Assembly: GCA_030015575.1 (NCBI GenBank)
Contig: JASDDO010000006.1
Span: 102,540,045-102,604,044 of the forward strand
DNA length: 64,000 nt
Source: Agapanthus africanus
Taxonomy: Eukaryota; Streptophyta; Magnoliopsida; Asparagales; Amaryllidaceae
Direction: 5' to 3'
Below are positions 1 to 9,527 of the stretch, piece by piece (positions within the stretch are counted from its first letter, which is position 1; the number at the start of each line of letters is the position of its first letter). Under the pieces are notes generated by a model. That model saw nothing but the letters and a program-made list of their open reading frames with translations, was not told the DNA's origin and did not search any database. The translations under genes and the position numbers were made by a program.

Positions 1-1490
1 GCAAGTCATATAAAGCCTGAAAGACAATCGGAGATCATCTCGCACCAGCGCCGAGTGGTCACCACCTCGACGATCGTCTCGATACAGCAGAAGAAATGTC
101 ACCCCAGCGTTCTTCCCCCAGCAGGATTCGGACGCGCCAATGAAAATGAAGAAAAAGGCCAAATTCCTAGCTTCAGGGTCTTAACGGGAAGTCATATAAA
201 GCCTGAAAGACAATCGGAGATCATCTCGAACCAGTGTGGAGTGGTCACCACCTAGACGTTCGTCTCGATACAACAGACGCAACATCACCAAAAGGAGCCA
301 CGGCAAAATCCCTAGTTCCAAACCTCGACGGTTCACCAGCAACCAAGAGAAACCATGACAATCGTCTCGATACAGAGGACGCGATGCCAGCAAACGAAGC
401 GAAGGTCAAATTCCTAGCTTCATGCGTCTTAACGGCAAGTCATATAAAGCCTGAAAGACAATCGGAAATTATCTCACATCAGTGTGGAGTGGTCACCACC
501 TTGACGTTCGTCTCGATACAGCAGACGCAACATCACCAAAAGGAGCCACGGCAAAATCCTTAGTTCCATACCTCGACGGTTCACCTGCAACCTGGAGACA
601 ACCATGACATTCGTCTCGATACAGAGGACACGATTCCAGCATACAAAGTGAAGGCCAAATTCCTAGCTTCATGCGTCTTAACGGCAAGTCATATAAAGCC
701 TGAAAGACAATCGGAGATTATCTCGCATCAGTGTGGAGTGGTCACCACCTCGACGTTCGTCTCGATACAGCAGACGCAACATCACCAAAAGGAGCCACGA
801 CAAAATCCCTAGTTCCAAACCTCGACGTTTCACTAGCAACCAAGAAACAACCTTGACATTCGTCTCGATACAAGGACGCGATGCCAGCAAACGAAGCGAA
901 TGCCAAATTCCTAGCTTCAAGGTCTTAACGGCAAGTCATATAAAGCCTGAAAGACCACCGGAGATCATCCCACATGGAGTGTTCACCACCTCGACGTTCG
1001 TCTCGATACAGTAGACGCAACATCACCAATAGGAGCCACGGCAAAATCCCTAGTTCCAAACCTTGTCGGTTCACTAGCAACCTAGAGACAACTATGGCAT
1101 TCGTCTCGATACAGAGGACGCGATGCCAGCAAACGAAGCAAAGTCTAAATTCCTAGCTTCAAGGTCTTAACGACAAGTCATATAAAGCCTGAAAGACCAC
1201 CGGAGATCATCCCACATGGAGTGGTCACCACCTCGACGTTCGTCTCGATACAGCAGACGCAACATCACCAAAAGGAGCCACGGCAAAATCCCTAGTTCCA
1301 AACCTCGACGGTTCACCAGCAACCTAAAGACAACAACGACATTCGTCTCGATATAGAGGACGCAATGCCAACAAACGAAGCAAAGGCCAAATTCCTAGCT
1401 TCAGGGTCTTAACGGCAAGTCATATAAAGCCTGAAAGACTATCGGAGATCATCCCACACCAGCGCGGAGTGCTTATGACTCATCGGGGCT
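1..1490. repeat. Tandem repeat array, unit about 245 bp
   Basis: The anchor AAGTCATATAAAGCCTGA recurs at 3, 189, 437, 686, 933, 1175 and 1417, giving spacings of 186, 248, 249, 247, 242 and 242 bp. The array is therefore about six units, one of them short, and it probably starts left of the window. Each unit contains the motif TTCGTCTCGATACA twice, once before CAGACGCAAC and once before GAGGACGCGATGCC, so the unit looks like an old dimer of about 105 plus 140 bp. Units also share GGAGCCACGGCAAAATCC. Reading frames here are fragments of the repeat and are not coding. It may be a satellite or the tandem-repeat part of a large LTR element; the sequence does not decide. Confidence 0.9.
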
Positions 1491-1994
1491 CCCCAAAACG
1501 AGCCTAACCTCAAGTAAAAAGCGGCATGGCAAATTCCTAACGCTTGCTCTTCCGACGGTCAAACTGCCAAGGAGGATTGCTTGAAGACGTCTTGTCCAGC
1601 CCCCGAAGGGATCAGAGACACGGTAGTCGCAGGGCTACTCGAACAGCACGATTTCCTATCGAGGAATATATCAGCTGATGCGACGGTACGACGGCCAAAA
1701 CCCTAAGTACCACAGACCCTAACGGACTTCTGTCGTAAAGAGCAGAGGTTAACTGTGATGTTAGGATATTCTTGCGAGATCTGCTCGATCCGTTTCGACT
1801 CGTGAGGAAATTGATGTCATTGCGAGAACTTCTCGATTCGTCTCGACTCGTGAGATAAAGCCTTAGGCAGTAGGGATTAAAAAACCTGTTTCCTAAGCAC
1901 TGGGACCCAGCAAGTCGGCCCAAAACGGTCTCTTGCGTACTATCCACGGGTCACACTCTCCAAATTCGAATCTCGACAAGGAAGGAAACAACCA
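1491..1994. other. Non-coding stretch right of the tandem array
   Basis: There is no convincing gene. Short GAGA/CTCG-rich motifs (for example TCTCGACTCGTGAG near 1852) recur and resemble the hairpin units that follow. It probably belongs to the same repeat element as its neighbours. Confidence 0.5.
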
Positions 1995-2125
1995 CTTACG
2001 AGTCCTCTCGACTTATAAGCGGGAAAATTCTCTTGTGAGATCCTTACGACTTTCAAGAGAAAACACACTTAGGAGTCCTCACGACCCCTAAGGAATACAC
2101 CTGCGGGATCCTCTCGACTCGTAGG
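1995..2125. repeat. Four hairpins with shared loop and different paired arms
   Basis: Four adjacent foldbacks lie at 1995-2019, 2032-2057, 2068-2092 and 2100-2125. Their centre is close to TCCTCTCGAC in each. The left arms are CTTACGAG, CTTGTGAG, CTTAGGAG and CCTGCGGG, and each right arm is roughly complementary to its own left arm (ending ATAAG, TTCAAG, CCTAAG, CGTAGG). The arms change together while the loop stays, which is what a conserved fold would give. Several stems contain mismatches. Confidence 0.6.
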
Positions 2126-2770
2126 GAGAAAAGTCTTTATGAGACCCTCACGGCTCAAAAAATTTAAAAGTCTTAGGTGGCAGATCCTAACCCTGCTTCC
2201 TAAGCCATCACCGCCCGTAAAGAGGTCAAGATGGACCATCTATGAGCCACACTCGCCAAAGCTACATGCCACTGAAATTGAAAAGCTACTCATGAGCATA
2301 TAAGCTACTTCACGCCAGTGTAAGATATAAAGAGATAGAAGGATGCGGCTCATAGAGTTAAGGGTTTGGAACTATATCTCTTAAGAGTCGAGATTTGAGT
2401 CAATGATAAATGACGACACTTGTGTCCGCTCGTTATCTTCTCAGATCAAGATTCTGAAAGTAATATACCAACCCGAAACTGGTTATACGCTATGCATTAC
2501 TTTGCACTACTTCACCCACGTATATACTTACGTAGGCAAAGTAGTGGGGGACATTTGTTCCCGCCAAAAATTTCTGCGCAGAAGAGTCCAAGGTATCAAA
2601 TGGCAGTGATACGCTTAAGGAAATGCGAACCAATATCTTCCGGCCTGTATTTTGATAAGTTCCCTAAGGAGAAACTATTAAATTCTGATAGTATTGGAAG
2701 CATCTCGAAAAACCCTTCGATTTGATATATTATGGGCCTCATAATTCATCCGGGATCAAAAGTTATGAGG
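2126..2770. other. AT-rich non-coding stretch, no gene seen
   Basis: Reading frames of 68 and 101 codons overlap here in different frames and show no recognisable domain. The stretch has no clear repeat of its own and leads into the CACGTG region. Confidence 0.5.
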
Positions 2771-3131
2771 TATCACGTGTCCACACGTGATGGACCTTTA
2801 AGAACCCGCTGGAGGAGTTAAAAGATATAATAAAAACTCAGAAAAGACCCCAATGGGGCATCACGTGCTCACACGTGACCATGGGTCACGTGCAGACACG
2901 TGATGGACTTTTAAGGCCTCTAAAATAATGAATAGAATTAAATTCTAAAATCTGTTCCCCGATTAAAAATCAGGAAGTACATCAACGAGATATCACGTGC
3001 TCACACGTGACCAATGGTCACGTGTTGACACGTGATGGTTAAAACAACAACATAAACAAGCGGCTGTTAAAGGAACCAATTTGGGGGTCACGTGCTCCCA
3101 CGTGACCAAGGGTCACGTGCCAGCACGTGAC
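2771..3131. promoter_or_regulatory. Array of paired G-boxes (CACGTG)
   Basis: CACGTG starts at 2774, 2784, 2862, 2872, 2887, 2897, 2994, 3004, 3019, 3029, 3089, 3099, 3114 and 3124. Members of a pair are 10 bp apart and pairs within a cluster are 15 bp apart, so three clusters repeat 10/15/10. Each half is TCACGTG-N4-CACGTGA, and each four-box cluster is itself a long palindrome about a 3-nt centre (ATG, AAT, AAG). CACGTG is the known plant G-box bound by bZIP and bHLH factors. The array lies 315-670 bp upstream of a TATA box at 3444. A promoter role is inference; similar pairs also occur downstream of the TATA box. Confidence 0.65.
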
Positions 3132-3443
3132 AGGCTTTGAAAGCCTTACAGTTTAATAGAATTAAAATTCTAAATTTCTCTAAATCTTTCCAAATGGAAA
3201 AGGATTATGGGGACCGTTGGATTAAAGGTCCAAGGATGATTAAAAACCACCAATTTATGGAAAATCTCAAATAAGGAAAGATCTCCCCAAATCTCACCGA
3301 AATAACAAACATAATATCTTTGGATTTAAAATCCAACGGTGAATAAAATTCACTAAATGATCTAAAGGATCATATTAAATATGAAAACAAATCAAATCTT
3401 TTAAGGAGAGATTTGCTGAACAAATTGATTCTTTTCCTTCACC
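3132..3443. other. AT-rich stretch between G-box array and TATA box
   Basis: No gene is seen. It holds more short palindromes, for example TAGAATTAAAATTCTA near 3157 and TTGGATTTAAAATCCAA near 3319. Confidence 0.5.
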
Positions 3444-3451
3444 TATAAATA
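3444..3451 (+). promoter_or_regulatory. TATA box candidate TATAAATA
   Basis: The site reads CACCTATAAATAGGAGCC, a textbook plant TATA context, followed about 30 bp later by a purine-rich leader (AGAGAGAGAAACAGAG). No long reading frame follows, so any transcript would be a non-coding or LTR-type RNA. Only the + strand fits this arrangement. Confidence 0.5.
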
Positions 3452-3503
3452 GGAGCCAAGAAAAGAAGAAGGGGACCTATCTTAGAGAGAGAAACAGAGA
3501 AAG

Positions 3504-3973
3504 GAGAATTTAATTCTCAAGAGAGAAGAAAAGAAAGGAGAATTTAATTCTCAACAAAGAAAACCCCAGGTGAGAAAAGAAAGGGAATCAAAACTTCAAA
3601 CAGAGAATTTAATTCTCAAAATCCAAGAGTTTAACTCTTATACAAGAAAGAACTTAGTTCTTCTTCTGGTTGAAGATCTGCACAGAGCACATCTCCCCAT
3701 AAGTTGAGAATTTAATTCTCATCGGGTCGAGATCCTGCCATGCAGATCCTAAACATAAAAGGGGAATTGAGTTTTGAGAATTTAATTCTCCTAAAACAAA
3801 ACTAGGGTTTAACCCTAATCAAGAATTTAATTATTTACATATATGGGGAATTTAATTCCTACAGAAAAGAAATTAGGGTTTTACCATAAATAAGAATTTA
3901 ATTATTTCACAATAGGAATTTAATTCCTCCAAAATCATAATTAGGGTTTAACCCTACAGAGAATTCAATTCTT
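3504..3973. repeat. Series of 13-15 nt palindromes with TTTAA centre
   Basis: Perfect odd palindromes with a central T occur at 3504-3518, 3538-3552, 3603-3617, 3706-3720 and 3776-3790 (GAGAATTTAATTCTC), 3625-3639 (AAGAGTTTAACTCTT), 3648-3662 (AAGAACTTAGTTCTT), 3803-3817 and 3942-3956 (TAGGGTTTAACCCTA), 3847-3859 (GGAATTTAATTCC) and 3914-3928 (AGGAATTTAATTCCT). The centre is nearly fixed and the outer letters change on both sides together. No protein-coding potential is seen. Confidence 0.85.
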
Positions 3974-4026
3974 TAAAGATCTCTGTTCGAAAAGATCCTT
4001 GAAGGAAGAAGCTTTGAGGCAATGCT

Positions 4027-4520
4027 TCACGTGCTCCCACGTGACTCCCAAAACGCAGAAAGAAAAAGCAAAGGAAATGAAAGCTTTGGGCGCTCTCACG
4101 TGTTATCACGGGACCCCTCAGCAAATGCTTTAACAATTGGCGCACAGATCCCCATCACGTGCCAACACGTGATGCTCTAAAATAAAAATGAAAGTGTTTA
4201 ACACTTATTCGCAGATTTGAGGATAAAACAAAGGAGATCTGGCTCCACATTTAGGGCGCCCTCACGTGACCACTAACAAATCACTTTAGTATCCGATGGA
4301 TGGATGCCTATCACGTACCCACACGTGATGGCCAGGAAATGAAAAGTGTTTTAACACTTAATTGCAGAACAAAATAGAAGGGATCTGGTCCCCCCTTAGG
4401 GCGCCCTCACGTGTCAACACGTGACCCCTAATGAGCATTCAAACAGACTAAAAGAGTTAAACACTGATCAGCAGAATAAAATAAGGGAAATCAGGGCGCT
4501 CTCACGTGTCCACACGTGAC
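4027..4520. repeat. Second set of CACGTG pairs at 10-bp spacing
   Basis: CACGTG starts at 4028, 4038, 4097, 4156, 4166, 4263, 4322, 4408, 4418, 4503 and 4513. Degenerate partners at 4107 (CACGGG) and 4312 (CACGTA) keep the 10-bp step. The block recurs roughly every 60-90 bp with GGGCGCCCTCACGTG or ATCACGTG in front, and short TTTAA palindromes such as 4192-4206 lie between. Confidence 0.75.
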
Positions 4521-4530
4521 CCCTCTCTCC

Positions 4531-4775
4531 TTAGTGTTTAACACTAATCTGAAGACTTTGTTCCCAGTGTTTAACACTGATTTGCTTTAGTGTTTAACAC
4601 TAATTTGAAATCTCTGATCACCAGTGTTTAACACTGATTTTCTTTAGTGTTTAACACTAATTTGAAAGCCCTGTTGCTAGAGTTTAATACTGATTATCTT
4701 TTAGTGTTTAACACAAACTTGCTAATCTTATTCCCAGTGTTCAACATTGTTGGTCTTTAGTGTTTAACACTAGCT
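4531..4775. repeat. 57-bp tandem repeat of two alternating palindromes
   Basis: TTAGTGTTTAACACTAA at 4531-4547, 4587-4603 and 4644-4660 alternates with CAGTGTTTAACACTG at 4565-4579 and 4622-4636. The step is 56-57 bp. Degenerate copies follow to about 4775. The outer letters differ between the two palindrome types, and both arms differ together (CAG/CTG against TTAG/CTAA). Confidence 0.8.
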
Positions 4776-5804
4776 TTAGTCCAATTGGCTAAGTTTCTAG
4801 ACGCAAAGCCTCTCCTTCAATGGACCAACAAAAGGCCAATATTTCAAACATAATTGGACTTAGCCCAAACTGGCCATAAGTCCTCAAATCATCTTGAACT
4901 GAGCACATCTGCTCTTTCAACCAACTCATTGGTTCAAGGGTACATCTATGAACTTCTCTGATATTTGTCGTTGTAATCTTTCAACGTCTTCAGAGAGGTG
5001 ACGGGTCCTGACAACCACACATTAATACGGACTGTGGGGTTTTTAAACTCATGGACTAATGCGTCCTTAAACTAACATTTGTCCCAAAAACGGGAATATT
5101 GGACCACTATGTCCCTAAACTGGTATTGGACCACTATGTCACTAAATTGGAGATGGACCACCAAGTTCCTAAACTGGCAATGGACCACTATGTCCCTAAA
5201 CTGGAACAATAGAGCCCCTAAATGCTCTTTTGTCGGATCTAAACGATCCTGTTAAGTTGATCTTAGTCTTAAATTAGACTAATGTATCCTTAACAAACGT
5301 TTGAGTCGATCTTAGCCTAAAAAATGGCTATAGTATCCTTCAAACAGGCTTTAGTCCCAAATTGGACTATGAATCTCCCAACCAACATTGGTTCAAGGGT
5401 ACATCTCCGAACCCCTCTGACATCTGTCGTTGTAATCCTTCAACGTCGTCAGAGAGGTGACAGGTCCCGACGGCCATACATTCAATGGACCACTATGTCC
5501 ATAAACTGGAACAATAGAACCCAAACGTTCTTTTGTCGGATCTAAACGATCCCGTTAAGTTGATCTTAGTCTCAAACAAGACTAACGTATCCTTAACAAA
5601 CGTTTGAGTTGATCTTGGCCTCAAATATGGCTAACGTATCCCTAAACCAAAACCCCAAAACCAAATCTAAGTAAATACGGATTTGGACTAATCCACGTCC
5701 TACGGGCGACAACATAAATTAGTCTTCGTATACAATCCACGGGCAACCACAAACGAAACAAACACCCACGACACGAAGTGACCATCTGGAGAAGAAAAAG
5801 TTGT
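4776..5804. repeat. Duplicated block with TTAGTC-type palindromes
   Basis: A segment beginning GGTTCAAGGGTACATCT occurs near 4932 and again near 5391 and includes GTTGTAATC(T/C)TTCAACGTC and AGAGAGGTGAC. A second segment beginning CTTTTGTCGGATCTAAACG occurs near 5226 and 5530. Between them lies a short tandem repeat of GGACCACTATGTCCCTAAAC (5101-5215). Palindromes with A-rich centres lie at 5235-5249 (GGATC-TAAAC-GATCC), 5263-5282, 5352-5369, 5566-5585 and 5615-5634. No gene is seen; 5690-5804 is plain non-coding sequence. Confidence 0.7.
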
Positions 5805-5893
5805 TACCGCGATGCGGTAGCGTAATTAACTGCAGGGGCTTGCGCCTGCAGGGAAGAGCGTCCCCACAATCAAAACCCCCTCAAGCCAGGGGG
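5805..5893. repeat. Three consecutive GC-rich hairpins
   Basis: TACCGC-GAT-GCGGTA is at 5805-5819. CTGCAGG and CCTGCAG face each other at 5830-5851. CCCCCT and AGGGGG face each other at 5876-5893. All are perfect stems of 6-7 bp. The stretch 5894-6057 that follows shows no feature I can name and ends at the boundary with the Copia fragment. Confidence 0.65.
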
Positions 5894-6057
5894 AATCTGA
5901 CGAAGTCTGCTACATCGGCCGCATCCGTCTAAACCTCCGATACACGGTGCCATAAATCAACTTGGCATTTTCGGAGAGGTGGACGGATAGCACCAATTAG
6001 CATCTGCCCCAAATTTCAGGCAAGATGGTCCGTCTTGGCCGCCATTCGGAGGGGAAC

Positions 6058-7672
6058 AAAGAGCTTTACTGATTGTAGCATAGGGACATCATTCCCTATC
6101 AGTAGTATGTCATCGACGTACAAAACGAGGAAGACTACTGCTCCTTCTACAATCTTCCTATAAATACATGGTTCATCTACATTTTTGATAAAGTCAAATT
6201 CTTTGACTATCTCATCAAAGCAGATGTTCCAACTCCGCGATGCTTGCTTTAATCCATAGATGGATTTAAGCAACTTGCACACTCTTTCGCTGCTCCCACT
6301 GTCTAAGAAACCTTCTGCTTGATCCATCTAAACACTCTATTCTAAATGTCCATTTAGAAAAGCTGTTTTTACGTCCATCTGGCAGATTTCATAGTCATGG
6401 AAAGCAGCAATGGCAAGCAGGATCCGAATGGATTTAAGCATAGCTACAGGTGAAAAGGTTTCATCATAGTCCAATCCTGGTCTTTGACGAAAACCTTTTG
6501 CAACGAGTCTAGCTTTGTAGGTTTCCACTTGTCCAAATGCACCAATCTTCTTTTTGAAGATCCATTTGCATGTAACTGGTTTCACCCCAGGAGGAGCAAC
6601 TTCTAAAGTCCATACTTTATTGGTGTACATGGATTCTATTTTGGATCTCATAGCATCCAGCCACTTCACCGAGTCTATACTCGTGATAGCCTGCTGAAAA
6701 CTAGTTGGCTCATCATCATCGATGATGCAATCCTCTTGATCCCCATCTAGAAGAAAACCATAGTATCTTTCAGGAGGATGAGAAAGCCTACTAGATCTGC
6801 GGAGTGGCGTTGGTTCGTCGGGTTCTATTGAAACCTGAGGTTCTACTAAGTCGTCGGCTGCAGTTTGAGGTTCTGGAATTTCTTCCAGCTGTACCGCGCT
6901 CCGACTAATTTCTTTTGCCAGAAATTTGCTCTCTAAGAAGACAATGTGGCGAGCGACAAACACCTTTTGTTCTTCAGTGTGGTAGACCATATACCCCCTT
7001 GAATGTTTGGGGTATCCTACAAACTTGCACAAAACCGATCGTGCCTAGAGTTTGTCCGGACTATGGTTTTTAACATATGCCGGACACCCCCATATCTTGA
7101 TATACTTGAGATATGGTCTCTTCCCTCTCCACATTTCATATGGAGTGGTAGGCACAGACTTAGTCGGAACTCTATTCAATAGGTATGCCGTTGATTCTAG
7201 AGCAAAACCCCAGAAGGAAAGTGGCAACTCAGCACTACTCATCATTGAACGCACCATGTCAAGTAGCGTGCGATTCCTCCTTTCTGATACTCCATTATGC
7301 TGAGGTGTATAAGGCGGAGTAAGCTGAGAGAGAATTCCATTCTCTTTTAAGCATTGAAGGAAACTGGTACTTAAGTATTCTCCACCTCGATCAGATCGAA
7401 GTGTCTTGATGCTTTTACCAGTCTGTTTCTCCACTTCATTTTTATACTCCTTAAACTTCTCAAAGGCCTCGGATTTATGCTTTATTAAGAACACATGTCC
7501 ATACCTAGAGAAGCCATCAGTAAAAGTGATGAAGTAGGAGTGACCGCTTCTCGCATGCGTAGACATTGGACCACATACATCACTGTGTACAAGTCCCAAG
7601 AGTTCTGTGGCTCTTTCTCCGTGTCCGGTGAACGGAGATTTGGTCATTTTTCCTTTGATACATGATTTACGT
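6058..7672 (-). pseudogene. Copia A: pol fragment (integrase to reverse transcriptase)
   Basis: This is a fossil piece of a Ty1/Copia polyprotein read on the minus strand. From right to left it holds the integrase core (HSDVCGPMSTHARSGHSY near 7560-7600, RSDRGGEYL and YTPQHNGVSERRNR near 7270-7400), the acidic linker, and reverse transcriptase (FNG/FLNG region near 6350, YVDDILLIGND near 6095-6130). Gag, protease and RNase H are not present, and no LTR can be tied to it. It is broken, with a few breaks besides the loss of both ends. The sequence is close to Copia B, C and E below, so it belongs to the same broad lineage. It stops abruptly against unrelated sequence at both ends. Confidence 0.88.
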
Positions 7673-8465
7673 GTCAATGTTGGACACGGGTTTCATGATG
7701 TTTCGAGTGTCGATGTTGGACACTTAGGTTCCATGATTTTGATGTGTCATTGATGGACACACGATGATTGATATCCTCATATTTATATGCATATGCTTTC
7801 ATGATGTTTCGAGTGTCGATGTTGGACACTCAGGTTCCATGATGTTATTGTGTCATTGATAGTCACATGGATGATATCCACATGCAAAAAAGCATTGATT
7901 ATATTGTTTGCATACATGTAGATACGGTCACCCTAGATATCATAGTATTACATTTATGATATAGTTGACCTAGGAGTCGTTGTTTTATTCGATTTCTACC
8001 CGCTGATATTTTCTACTCACGAGTTGGCAACTCACCCCCGTTGTGTCGCAGTTCTTGCAAGTTTTACCGCATGGATCAGTAGTGGTATCGCTGGCACACA
8101 GCTTGCCTTCAGGTGATTTGCTTTGGTAGGTGGGGCATTTGGATCATGCCCACTCTTGTATTATTATTCCTGTTTTATCTAGTTAACTCCATCAATCAGA
8201 AACTAGTATTTGTATAAGTATTAAGACTTAGCCAGACTTGTGGTTGGGAGACTTAGAGCGATGGGTTGTATGTTCGCTTGAGGCATTTGATGTCTTGCTT
8301 TATTACATTATCCTTTTGTGTGGATCTTCGCCGTTGGGCATCATATACTTATATTCTGTCTTGCGTGGTTGTGATTCCGCCGATTGGCGAAGAGATAGCT
8401 CCTGCTTGGGGATGCCTTTTATATTATCATGTATATGTGGTTTTGGATCAAAATATACAAGGGAG
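7673..8465 (+). mobile_element. H: Gypsy LTR fragment, plus orientation
   Basis: The block reads as the reverse complement of parts of the Gypsy LTRs found elsewhere in the window. The shared core GAGTTGGCAACTCACCCCCG lies at 8021-8040. GCCGATTGGCGAAGAGATAG and CTGCTTGGGGATGCC near 8380-8415 match the reverse complement of the F LTR near 50970-51005. Repeats of GTGTCGATGTTGGACACT (7700-7840) match the GTGTC/GACAC repeats of G. It lacks a normal LTR end on either side, so it is a fragment, cut on the right by G. Confidence 0.65.
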
Positions 8466-9491
8466 GTGTCACGACCCAAAATTTGGTCCGTAACCGGCAC
8501 TAAAACTATGTAACGTCTACAGGCGTACGCAACTCAAGTAAGCCGAATCCCAGAAATTTAAACCACCCAAATCTGGATCAACGGAGAAAAGCATAGTTTT
8601 AACATTTGTAAAATCCCAAGTAAAATCTCTAACTCTAGTTTTTTTTTCTGGAAAATTTCGGCAGCACCTTCTTTGTGAAAACTTGCTCCGAAAACGGGTA
8701 CAGCATAGATAAAATATAAAGCATCCCAAGTGGGAGCAAAATCATGCCCAACGGCAGAGACAACCACCACAACATATAAATACGATGCAGAAGCGAAGAA
8801 TATAAAGGAAAACTGCATAAAGAGGTAAAACTTTCCAACATAACCGGCTCCTACGAGCACGGCACCCAAAGTCACCAAAATATACAACACAGAATCCTCA
8901 CAAATCGTCTCTAAGTCATATAGAAACAGTGGTAGATGGAGAATACTAGATCCAACAAAAATATATACAATATACAGACAGATAACCACAAACCCACCTA
9001 AAAGCAACGGCCTCACAGCCAAACGTAGCGGTAACCGCAAAAGTAGAGATGATAAGACGCCCTGCCGCGACTACTCTGAGGGTAAGTCCTGCAAAACACT
9101 GTGGCACAACGGGGGTGAGTTGCCAACTCGTGAATAACAAATAACATCATATTGTAATCGCAGGTATGCACGAAAATCGATCTATCTATCACATGAAATA
9201 CGATAGCATAAGTATGACAAGTGAATATGCAACAATCATGTAAAGGTACATCATCAGGGTACTACAACTACATGAATCAATGCATAACAACATAATCCTG
9301 AGTGTGGGATGATATAATATAAAATATCATGCAAAATCATCAGCATGGAAAAACACCAGTGTCCCTCACTGACACATCAAATCCTAAATCCTCAGGCACC
9401 GCATCCTCAGATCGGTCCTCACATCCTGTAAGTCTCATGGAACCTGAGAGTGTAACATCGACACCCGAAACATCATGAAAACATATACCTG

Positions 9492-9527
<36 letters not shown>

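Noticed and set aside
2403-2725. Overlapping 68- and 101-codon frames
   Set aside because: No domain, no codon pattern, and they sit among non-coding repeats.
1-6057. Endogenous pararetrovirus or Helitron as the source of the palindrome-rich region
   Set aside because: No coat, movement, replicase or helicase frame is seen, and no CTRR hairpin end typical of Helitrons was found.
8558-9040. 160-codon hydrophobic frame on the minus strand
   Set aside because: It lies in LTR sequence of G. Equivalent positions in D and F are not open in the same way, and no domain is seen.
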